From Stachybotrys elegans (taxonomy: Eukaryota; Ascomycota; Sordariomycetes; Hypocreales; Stachybotryaceae), in assembly GCA_020746835.1 (NCBI GenBank), contig JAGPNK010000004.1:1612001-1676000 (forward strand): a DNA stretch of 64,000 bases, written 5' to 3'. A program made the position numbers and the translations under genes. Below, in pieces: positions 55,613 through 64,000 of this stretch. The stretch's first letter is position 1; every line of letters starts with the position of its first letter. The notes beneath the pieces were generated by a model. It did no database searches, was not told where the DNA came from, and worked only from the letters and a program-made list of their open reading frames with translations.

Positions 55613-58600
55613 GCGGTTGTCGAGTCATGATGGATTGGGGGATCTGGAGTCTTGCTGTCGCCGCGTGGGAGAGCGTCCGTGATACACACCTTATAGAACA
55701 GGACAGGGTCCAGGATTGGAGAGTAGGAGTAGGAAACGGGAAAGGGTGATATGATAGGGCATGAAATGGCAGTGCAGATCGTGGGCCCGATTGCAGCAGG
55801 ACAGACGGTGGATGAGGCCAGATGCCCGTGTACAATGACCCCTGATTAATATTGCATTTTGCGTTTAAGGAGATGGGTTTTCCGGCTTGTACATTGGCTT
55901 AAGTTTTGTCCGCGCCATCAATACAACAGTCTCGGAACAGAAAGCCCATAACGTTTTACCTTTTTCCTCGTTGTCAGTATCCGTAGATTGGGATATGTGA
56001 AGGAGATGATAAGTATCTACCTACTCCATACTTGTAAGCAAATTAGCCCATCTACCAGCTTTTCTTAGCCCGCTTGCACAGAATGGCAGAGTGGGCATCT
56101 CGCACGAAGATTACCGAGTAGCGGTTCGGTGCTCGGTATTTGGTCTAGACCTAACAATCGTGGCAACGGAAGCCAGCCCGCCTTGCCGGTTACAAGATAT
56201 GTCTGAAGGTGTTGCCTTGCTCGGGCGGGCCACTAGAGCAGTATAATATAGCCTTGACCCGTCCGTACCAGACCGTGCTGCCTGGTTATGACGGGTCTAG
56301 ATGTCTTAAAACGGTCATGGGGTATGCCCACCAGGGAGTGGCCATCAGGGTATTTACATCGAGGTGTTCGAAGAAGCGGTGATGCATCACGGATTTAGGT
56401 GGTGGGAACGGGGGGTGGGCGGAAAAGTACCGCGGCGGAGGAAGACAGATAGTCATGATGCTTGTTCTAATCTTGTCAGAATATTGTGAGGAGTGTAACC
56501 CCCGCTGGATCGATGAATGCTATCCCTTGCCTTGGGAGGGCTGTGCCGAAGCAGATGGACAGCGGACATGGCGGTGGGATGGAGGTGATGCCTGCATACG
56601 TCCGAAGGATTCAGTGGTGTTTGTTGGTTGGGTGCCGGCATAGGAAGAAAGGCAGCCGATGGTAGGGAGTTAGACCATGGAACTTATTCAGCCCCACACA
56701 TTTAGAATTACGTGCGAAACCTACCCAGGAACACCAGCCTTATGTCCCCGGGCCTTGGACTAGGCCTTTTGCCTTGTGGGAGTTCGGATCCATGTCGAGA
56801 CGGCAACTTATCCGCCGCAACTTACCCTATATATGTACTCAGGACTGCGTGAATGTATAGTAGTATCGAGTGAGGCTGACGGGACTTTGACGTTCTATTT
56901 GTGTAGTTAGCTATAATGCGAAGCGCGTCTCCGTAGGGAAAAGTGAGATGTCGCCCTGATGGCGTGTCAAGAATAGGGGGTAGGTGATTGGCCTGAGGGG
57001 GGAGGGGAGGGATATTGAACCTTGTCGGGACCGACGATGAGCATAGACAGCCGCAGGGTCTTCGGGAAAGTTGCACCGATGAGACTATCCACACAATCAC
57101 GCGGGCCTCCATGGTATTCCACGGACTTTGGTTAGCTGCCGGTATGGCAGGCGCCAATACACACGTACAGTATCTGTGCATTAGGGCTGCGGCCGGATCC
57201 CGCAAAGGGACTAATGGGACCAGAGAAAGTTGAAACCATGCCTGTCTCTGCATGGGGCAAGCGTCGATCTCCAACGATGACGGCGATTGGATTGTATACG
57301 TGCGGATGCCTGGTCAAGGTGGTGGGCGCGAATCCTACATATGTTTGACATATCCACTCGAGCGTGGTCTGAGCGGCTCCCAAGCCATCTTGGACCACCA
57401 GGGTGTCATGTCAGTGTGCTGCCATCACTAGAAACCAGGTCACCCACGCCGTGTCGTATTCGTACTGATCGTCTGTACATACATAGCAGCCGAGCTGTCA
57501 ACATTCGGGATCACCGTTCCAACAACGGACGATGCCCCATGGAATAGGCAAGCGAGACGCGTCTGGCGATAGATGATGGGTCACCGCCCAGCAGGCTACC
57601 TGTAATACATACAGAGTACTAGGTATTGCTGAATTAGTAATGGCACAGCACACCGTCTGCCAGCGCCGTTTTGACGTCACGCTAGCAGTGTCCCTGGGGA
57701 GGGATCTTGCTTGACAGTCTGACAGCAGGGCTAGGCTTCCATTATATTGAAGTCTTGGCAGGAGTATTGCCCTGGACAGGTAAGCTGCGTGACTCACCTA
57801 GGCGGGACGTGCGACTCTGCACTGACAAAGTAGAGAGAATGATGATAAATCATACCTAAGCAGGACCCTGCCCCGAAGGAAGAGAGGCACGCGCGATGTA
57901 TGTAGGGTAAATGAGCAGGCGACGGAGGCCGGGCAGGGAATGGACGGAGCGGAACGTATCAACACCCGTCCCCACCACCTGGTAGTGCCTGTAGCCCTGG
58001 AGGGGCTGTTTGCCCCAGGCATTCTTCCTCCCGGGGGCCGCGGGGTGGCGCGACGGAGGCGGGCACAATGCAATCGACAGGCTTGAACGCATGAACCAAA
58101 GGAAGCTGGACACAGCAGAAGAATGGTCACGATCCATCGTAGGGCGTTGGAAGCACGTCCCGTCCATGGAGCCTCCATTGGACCGAACATGGATCAAGTG
58201 GTCGGCCTGGAGGCTAGCCCAACCAAAAGATGGGAAGGAACAAGGGCAGGCATCACGTACTTATGTATGTATGTAGGTACTGTAGGTACCGGCCGGAGAC
58301 TAGGAGGCTTTCGTCGAAGCCTGGAAGCATGGAAGCGGGTAGGAGAATTCTACGTCGTCCCTATCCGTCTCCTCGACCTACTCGATTAGTACATTGATTC
58401 GAGCAACACACCCTCTATTACCCACTCGATACCTGCTAAGGAACGGTGAGGGTGTAAGCTGCTCACAGTTTTGGGTCCGGTAGTCAGGTACATACTGGGG
58501 ATCTAGCCCGGCCTGTGTTCCTTCCCTCCTTCCATGCCTCCTACCTCCTACCTCCATCTTCCACTGCCCACCTCCTCACCTTACCATACTAAGGTATCCG

Positions 58601-59167
58601 TATCCGCATACATACATATTATTATTATCTATACCACAACTCACTACACCCTCCTTAAAGCTATTTCCATAACCCGCCTGACATAGTTACCTCCTCTCAC
58701 TATCCATACTCCCCCTGTCAGCGTCCCGATCACCTAACCTCCTAGCCTCCCAACTTGTTCAACTCCTAGCCTCCTCGTCTCCCGGACTTCTCAGTCTCAC
58801 GGACTTTTCAGAGGTACGGGCCGTTTGTTTTGGCTGCCTTAAGACTCTTCTGGAGTAGCCTCCTTGATCTAAGCCTTCTGTTGCAGCTTGGCAAACATGC
58901 ACCCGACGGTTCTAATTCCACCTCATGCTCCAGCACCGGCTCTCGAGCTCCTTTAAAGTCTGTCGGACATCGCACCAGCCGTCTGGTCCGTTCCTCCGTA
59001 CCATCCATGTCCGTTGCCCCCTAGGTTGCATCGCGATACATCGACAGCCCCCAAAGCGACGTTGCTCTTCACCTGCTCTACAGCCTGCAGCCTTGTTATA
59101 CAATAACCCGTCCCTTTTTTTCATTTTACTCTTTTTGTATAGCTGACTGGTTCGGCTGTGCCCCATC
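55613..59167. other. Long gene-free region upstream of a Zn2Cys6 regulator
   Basis: 3.5 kb without a credible gene on either strand. All frames are short. Notable composition: a TATGTATGTATG-TAGGTACTGTAGGTACC stretch at about 58262-58290, C/T-rich blocks at about 58500-58800 (CCTCCTACCTCC repeats), and more pyrimidine-rich leader sequence up to 59150. Long 5' regions of this kind often accompany developmental regulators in filamentous fungi, with long leaders or non-coding transcripts. I cannot demonstrate a transcript. Confidence 0.45.
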
Positions 59168-61033
59168 ATGGGACGCAATGCATTCGCCAAGCAGGGTTGC
59201 TGGACTTGTAAGCGTAAGGCTCGCTCTCTCTTCAGCCCTTCAGCCCTGCGTCCCACGTCCCTTCGCATCTTCCTTCCTTCTCCCACCCACACTGCGCTGG
59301 ACCTCTATGGAATCTCGCTGATTTGAACCGCAGGCCGCAAGATCGGATGTGACAGAGCTCTTCCTCTCTGCAACAACTGCGTGAGGACCAAAAGGGAGTG
59401 TCTTGGCTACGATATTCGACTTCAGTGGCCAGACCGTCACGATGGGCGGCGCCGAGAAGGGGAGGCCCTGGTCTACTGCCCTCCCGAAAACCCAGCCGAG
59501 TCCTCTCATCTCTACGGTCGCGCATTTCTTAATTTCTCCCACCACGATCTCGCTCTCTCCAAGGACAAAAAGTCCTCGCCCGGGTGCTCACCAAAGAATA
59601 TCGTTGCAACTTTACCCAGAGCTCACCCTCCAACTCGGAGTCTGAATCTCCATTCGCCTATCCTGAACCAGGACGCCACCTTCTTCACATACTGTATGTC
59701 CCGGATCCCTCATCTACATGACTTGGGATAGCCCTTAACCCCGAAACTAGATGAGCAAGTGATATCAACCATGGTGTCGACTTTGCAAATACAAAACGGC
59801 TTCCGTCGAGAACTGATGCCCATGGTCTTGTCCTCGGGTGGATCTGCAGCTGCAGCACTCCGTGATGCCATGCTCGCCGTCTCATCTTTCCATCAGGGTG
59901 GCACACAGGCCGCATTACCATACAAGGCTAGCGCTCTCCGCCACCTGTACGATTCGATGGGCTACAACCAGTCGGGACGGGGCGAACCCATCTCGGAGAT
60001 CCAGGTGGCTGCCTCGATGATGCTCTGCGTATACAGCGTACGTATACGAGGCCTTATGACGCCGAAACATCCCCTGTTCGCCAGCAGGCCCGTGCTCACC
60101 TTGTTGGCAGGTTTTTGACGAGACGGAAGGCAACTGGCACCTGCACCTGGATGGTGCCAAAAACATGCTGCGGCGACTCGACGTGGAGGGCAGCCACAGC
60201 TTACAGTCGTCATTTGTCCTCACCTGGTTCCTCTACCACGAAGTCTTCGGTTGCTTTACACAGCCATTCAGGAGACTGAGTGAAGAGTTTGATCCCCTGG
60301 AGCTTTTGGATGGGTTGGATCATGACCCCTGTCTGGTACGACGTCCCGTCTCACCCGGAATCGCTTCGGTGCTCCACAGCCGAAAAGTCCGGAAAGTCCG
60401 TTCCCACCAGCTAACGGGCGCATCTAGATTGTCGGCTCCCTAGGCTGCTCAGTGGAGCTATTGGTAATTATCCACCGCATAAACCGACTTCGTGCCGAGT
60501 CTCTCCTTGGATTCGGCAGTCCCAAGCATCCCCATGCAGTGTCTTTGCAGCCTATGGCCCATCGGCTGGAGCTCCAGAAGATGCTGCGCAACCTCCACCA
60601 GGCCATTGGCCTCGAGGAGCAGTTCATGGATAACCCCTCCGGGCAGGTCCGCATACTGGCCACGGCCGAGCTCTACCGAATCGCCGCCTTCCTCTATCTA
60701 CAGCGCGTCTGCCCAAGGCCTGGTGATGAAGAGGAGCGGCACATGTTCCTCGAGCAGGCCTTCGATATCATTGCGAGACTGGAGGTCGTGACCAGTCCTT
60801 GGCCCATGTTTCTCATCGCTTGCGAATGCAACAACGATGAACAGAGAATCAAGGTGATCCGGGCCCTGGACCTGATGAACCAGGTCCGCAAAATTGGAAA
60901 TATCCACGTCATGTGGGACATGGTAGAGCAGCTGTGGAAGCAGCATGATCTCTCTGCTGATACCGACCCCGATCGACGTCCCGGGTGGTGGGAGATGATT
61001 GACTCCCCTAACCCAATGCCATGGTTCATCTGA
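59168..61033 (+). CDS. Zn(II)2Cys6 transcription factor with Fungal_trans_2 domain
   Basis: Five exons: 59168-59213, 59334-59693, 59751-60037, 60111-60335 and 60428-61033, giving 507 residues. The zinc cluster begins at residue 11 (CWTCKRRKIGCD, then CNNCVRTKREC) and is split by the first intron. Of two nearby GT donors, the one at 59214 gives the canonical C-x2-C-x6-C spacing and was chosen; the one at 59205 would delete two residues. The rest fits the Fungal_trans_2 (PF11951) family: LMPMVLSSGGSAAAALRDAM, then YKASALRHLYDSM, VFDETEGNWHLHLDGAKNML, and a long helical C-terminal half. Proteins of this group regulate metabolism, development or secondary metabolite genes. It sits next to two small secreted protein genes, but a regulatory link is only a guess. 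Confidence 0.87.
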
Positions 61034-61604
61034 GCAGCATATGCAACCCTTGCTCTACAATCAGTACCCCGAAGGCCACATCGGGCGAGGCCGCGAAGTT
61101 TATCCAGCCGGGGTACGATCCACCCCTCTGGGGCAGCTTCCGTTGCATTAGGTGGTTGGAATCCCATCCCTTGAACTCATTTGCCCGCCCTGTAATTGGT
61201 TGAGAGGTACTATATGGTGCCTGCATACCCGAGAAGGGCTCAGCGCGTGGCACAAGACATGGCTGGCTCCCTTGACGCGGCATTCCGACGCATCACACCT
61301 CTGCGGAACACTTGAAGACCATTCACGGTCAGTCTCTATCATACCAGACAAGTGATGTTCGTTTTTCCTAGTGGCGAGCATCGCCGTGACGGGAATTGGG
61401 TGAGCGTTATGAGACACCATGGCGACACAATAGCAAGGGTGCCACAATGCCCGCTTTACGCTGCTTGACAATGGCGTCATGGGATATAAGAAGCTTGGCC
61501 CATTTCCTAAGAGATCACATCGATCAGCATCTCCAGCTTCGGATCAGACAGTCCCATTTGCCAGAGCCACATAACAGCGAGTCCAAAGAGAGAAAAGAGA
61601 AACG
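61034..61604. other. Upstream region of small secreted protein gene 1
   Basis: This 571-bp spacer has a TATAAG-type box at 61485-61490, about 115 bp before the ATG at 61605. No gene is supported; a minus-strand frame at 61148-61480 lacks recognisable content. Confidence 0.45.
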
Positions 61605-62129
61605 ATGTTGCTCCTAGGTTGGACTGCCACAGCAACGCTCCTAGCTTGCATCTCTGCTGCTCAAGGCGCCACTGCTTTCGCGTTGGCCAATGCTCCCACG
61701 CCGTCCAGGTGCTCGTCAGCCATATCCACAATTTCGCATATTCGCAGAGGCACCAGGAGGCAAATCGATGTCATAGATGACGCCTTTGCAGAGTCAATCA
61801 TGGACGAGCTCGAAGAAGTAGCCAATAGCCCGGAGCAAACCGACGAAGGACAAGACGAAGACGAGCTCGAATGGCCAGAACCGACCGGCTGCACGACGAC
61901 GATTACCATCACTCCGTCCTGCGTGGCAGACCCTACCCTGCACATCTACCCATCGATACAGACGGCATTCATTCCCATCAACTGCGAAGACTGCATCGAT
62001 GTGATGGTCTTGACAGAACCGCTCATCAACTGCGTAGCTCCTACGATGGAAGCCACGGTGGAAGAAGTGAACCCTTCTACGACTTACATCCCGGTGTGCT
62101 TTTTCGCAACGGCAGCCCTTGTGCATTAA
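61605..62129 (+). CDS. Small secreted protein 1 (paralog of the gene at 62359)
   Basis: A single exon of 174 residues, not a recognised family. Residues 1-21 form a signal peptide ending near ISAAQG. A basic patch (IRRGTRRQID, about 46-55) could be a KEX2-type processing site. Next is a strongly acidic stretch (SPEQTDEGQDEDELEWPEP). The C-terminal 75 residues start GCTTTITITPSC and contain INCEDCIDVMV and a last Cys in TTYIPVC. The Gly-Cys, Cys-x2-Cys and final Cys fall in nearly the same positions as in the convergent gene 229 bp downstream, with a similar Thr-rich beta-type pattern, so the two are probably old paralogs. It may be an effector or a cell-surface protein; function unknown. Confidence 0.65.
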   Translation: MLLLGWTATATLLACISAAQGATAFALANAPTPSRCSSAISTISHIRRGTRRQIDVIDDAFAESIMDELEEVANSPEQTDEGQDEDELEWPEPTGCTTTITITPSCVADPTLHIYPSIQTAFIPINCEDCIDVMVLTEPLINCVAPTMEATVEEVNPSTTYIPVCFFATAALVH

Positions 62130-62358
62130 TCTTGAGCATATTGAGAGCGGAATGGCGGAGTAAGCAGGCATATGGATAATTTGGAGTTGAGGACCTATCA
62201 ATCCTAATATGTATAGATACACATGCACGAGACCAAGAAATAGAGACCCCCTGATGTTTGAGCAAATATGCAGAGTCAAGAATTAACCGGGAAGCGCCTG
62301 GAAGCCACCAAATATACAGGAAGATGCCGCCGTGTATACACATGGTTATAGGAGCTGT

Positions 62359-62880
62359 CTAGCCAATAAAAATTCCAGTCAATGTGCTGTGCACAGTTTG
62401 TTGCAAAATATCGGCTCCTTGAAGTGCTGTGATCTGCGGCGCACGGGGGACAGGTGCATCACGGTCACCACCACTACCACTGCCGTCTGCTTCGGCATCA
62501 CTGCAGACATAGGCGGTCTCGACAGTCGCGCGCCGGGCTGTAACGGTGGTGGTGTAGAAGACGACAGGCCCGGGGCCCAGGGGGAGGTGGTCCGTCTGCA
62601 CAGCAACGCAGCTGCCGCATTCTACGGTAGCCGTCGAGGTGCGAGTCCTGGCGTACACCGTCTTGGTAGGGCCATTGGTGAGGCTGGGTAGGAGGACGAG
62701 TGTTGATGTGCATCCGTCGTCGGGCGCGGCCGCGGCCGCAGCAGCCGGCGTGTCAGCGGCCTCGGCGGCGATGGCAGGGGTTGCGGTTGAGGTTGAGGTT
62801 GAGCTGCTGGTCCCCTGAGCGAGGCCAAGGGAATAGGAGGTGGCCATAATGGCCAGGGTAGCAGGCAAGAAGGACTTCAT
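62359..62880 (-). CDS. Small secreted protein 2 (paralog of the gene at 61605)
   Basis: A single exon on the minus strand, 173 residues. Residues 1-22 are a signal peptide (ending GLAQG). A Ser/Thr/Ala low-complexity linker follows, likely O-glycosylated. The core begins GCTSTLVLLPSL and contains VECGSCVAVQTDHLPLGPGP, then YTTTVTARRATVETAYVC. The pattern C-x2-C followed by a GPGPVVFYTTTVT-type strand recurs in fungal secreted proteins of unknown function. Spacing from the first Gly-Cys to the last Cys (72 residues) equals that in the neighbour (71). The C-terminal tail of about 45 residues is unrelated between the two. A TATA box lies 83 bp upstream. Function unknown. Confidence 0.65.
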   Translation of the reverse strand: MKSFLPATLAIMATSYSLGLAQGTSSSTSTSTATPAIAAEAADTPAAAAAAAPDDGCTSTLVLLPSLTNGPTKTVYARTRTSTATVECGSCVAVQTDHLPLGPGPVVFYTTTVTARRATVETAYVCSDAEADGSGSGGDRDAPVPRAPQITALQGADILQQTVHSTLTGIFIG

Positions 62881-62962
62881 GATGGCCGTTTCAGAACAAG
62901 GTATTTTTTGTATTTTTCTTCTTTTCTTTTCTGTTGGAGTAGAGGACGGGGCTTCGAGGTGC

Positions 62963-62971
62963 TTTATATAT
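62963..62971 (-). promoter_or_regulatory. TATA box of small secreted protein gene 2
   Basis: Read on the minus strand, ATATATAAA lies about 83 bp before the ATG at 62880, the usual distance. Confidence 0.5.
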
Positions 62972-63402
62972 CAACATCAAATCCATGAATAAACCTTATT
63001 ACAAACGTTGACGGGCCATCAAAGCATATCAGAGAATGCAGCGTGTGATGATTCGAGTTGAAGCAAATGAGTGACGTGAGGGGGATTGTGATTCATAGGC
63101 TTAGGTTCGGCAGCAAAGTTTAAGATCCTTCGGCAGCAATGTCCCGATGGGCAAGGCATTAGTAGGTTTCATGGTTCAATATTCCTGACTCACATTAAGC
63201 CCTGGGACTTTGCTGATCATCAATTGACCCTGGGCCTGGGGCACAAAGACATCTGGACCCTGCCCTTCCCTCCCTGCGCTGCCCTGGCTATCACCCCCCA
63301 CACACGCATCGCCGAGCAGGACATGAGGTAAGTTTTTGCGTAGGAAATATGCTCCCCCTTGTTCGATCTTATTCTGGACTTTTCCTTCCTCATTCCACCC
63401 CT

Positions 63403-63429
63403 CTTCTTCTTCTTCTTCTTCTTCTTCTT
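63403..63429 (+). repeat. (CTT)n microsatellite
   Basis: Nine tandem CTT units lie in non-coding DNA. Confidence 0.9.
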
Positions 63430-64000
63430 TCTACTCGGTAGTATTCCTCCTTCCACTCCCTCGCCCCTTTTTAAAAATTGCTGGGTCCCCCTGGTGCTTC
63501 CTTTGATTTGCGTGCAGCTATACGCGTTTGGATCCGCCGCTGTAATGCCTTGTGCTATTCTTGTGATGATTGGCGACATTACGAAGGCTGTGTAGTATCA
63601 TGTCATGTACTTCTATGATTTCCTCGGCCGTAACGAGCCGACGATTCTCCAAGCCCTGTGGAGAGCACCTCCTGGTCATAAGCCGAGCAAAGCACCACAC
63701 AGCCCTCCTTTCCTGCCCGCTATCTACATCTAACTGCCTATGATAGAACTCTATCAAACCACTTGGCGTTGGCTCATCTGCCTCCTGTTACTACTGATGC
63801 AATACGCACGCCCCGTCGTAGCCTGACACATTGCCGATGGGCCGAGTATCAAGCGCTAGAGGTTGATAAAGTTGCGGCTGTGGCGCCGCGAATCTGACCG
63901 GAGGCCCTCGGATTTCGCTGACGGCTCTTGACAATGCAGTCATGACGGAATAAGTCCTAGTGCGCGCATATGAATGGTCAGAAATACTTGCACGCGGAGC

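Larger units (their letters stand above)
62881..64000. other. Gene-free right edge
   Basis: Besides the promoter of the secreted protein gene, this region has a (CTT)n microsatellite at 63403-63429 and AT-rich stretches. No supported gene is visible before the window ends; a 79-codon minus-strand frame at 63518-63757 has no recognisable feature. Confidence 0.45.

Noticed and set aside
59205..59213. First GT donor after the second zinc-cluster Cys in the second regulator
   Set aside because: Its use would give C-x2-C-x4-C; the donor at 59214 gives the canonical C-x2-C-x6-C spacing.
1..64000. tRNA, rRNA or CRISPR features
   Set aside because: I looked for T-loop and cloverleaf patterns, the 5S rRNA core and regularly spaced repeats and found none I could defend; a covariance-model scan would be decisive for small RNAs.

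Overview
The window reads as nuclear DNA of a filamentous ascomycete (Pezizomycotina), probably a sordariomycete and possibly Hypocreales. Most genes are split by short GT-AG introns (about 45-110 nt). The family mix is fungal: Zn(II)2Cys6 regulators, a GH18 chitinase with a CBM1, a DUF3669 protein and a lipase-NACHT-WD40 NLR-like protein. The order-level placement is inference. I rebuilt the gene models by hand, checking reading-frame continuity across every splice junction; none has been checked against RNA or databases.

Layout. 1-7.2 kb holds a TRP-type vacuolar channel (YVC1-like), a macrodomain protein and glutaminyl-tRNA synthetase. 7.2-12.5 kb is an accessory island: gene-poor, AT-rich DNA with an inverted repeat, an unusual two-exon gene with a GIY-YIG-like nuclease signature, a decayed tandem copy of its 5' half, and an orphan helical protein. 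13-16 kb has a small methyltransferase and a sugar transporter. 17.4-21 kb has a DUF3669 protein and an HSM3/PSMD5-like gene flanked by a degenerate inverted repeat pair. 21.6-29.6 kb has a secreted beta-lactamase-fold hydrolase followed by RNA polymerase III subunit RPC31, nucleoporin NUP49, the polyadenylation factor FIP1 and a cysteine hydrolase. 29.9-32.1 kb is a badly broken oligopeptide transporter. 32.4-37.0 kb is the NLR-like gene. 37.6-46.5 kb has a sedoheptulose-bisphosphatase-like gene, the chitinase, an M50-type membrane protease, and a drug-type MFS exporter divergent from an AflR-like regulator. 47-55.6 kb has SEC7 and the E2 subunit of pyruvate dehydrogenase, divergent. After a 3.5 kb gene-free stretch come a second Zn2Cys6 regulator and a tail-to-tail pair of small secreted proteins that look like distant paralogs.

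How the parts relate. Housekeeping genes (tRNA charging, Pol III, nuclear pore, mRNA 3' ends, Golgi ARF activation, PDH) alternate with accessory patches showing duplication, decay and inverted repeats. The parts most likely to hold undescribed biology are the GIY-YIG-like gene with its dying tandem copy, the secreted-protein pair, and the hydrolase-NACHT-WD40 protein, whose architecture belongs to the fungal NLRs linked to non-self recognition.
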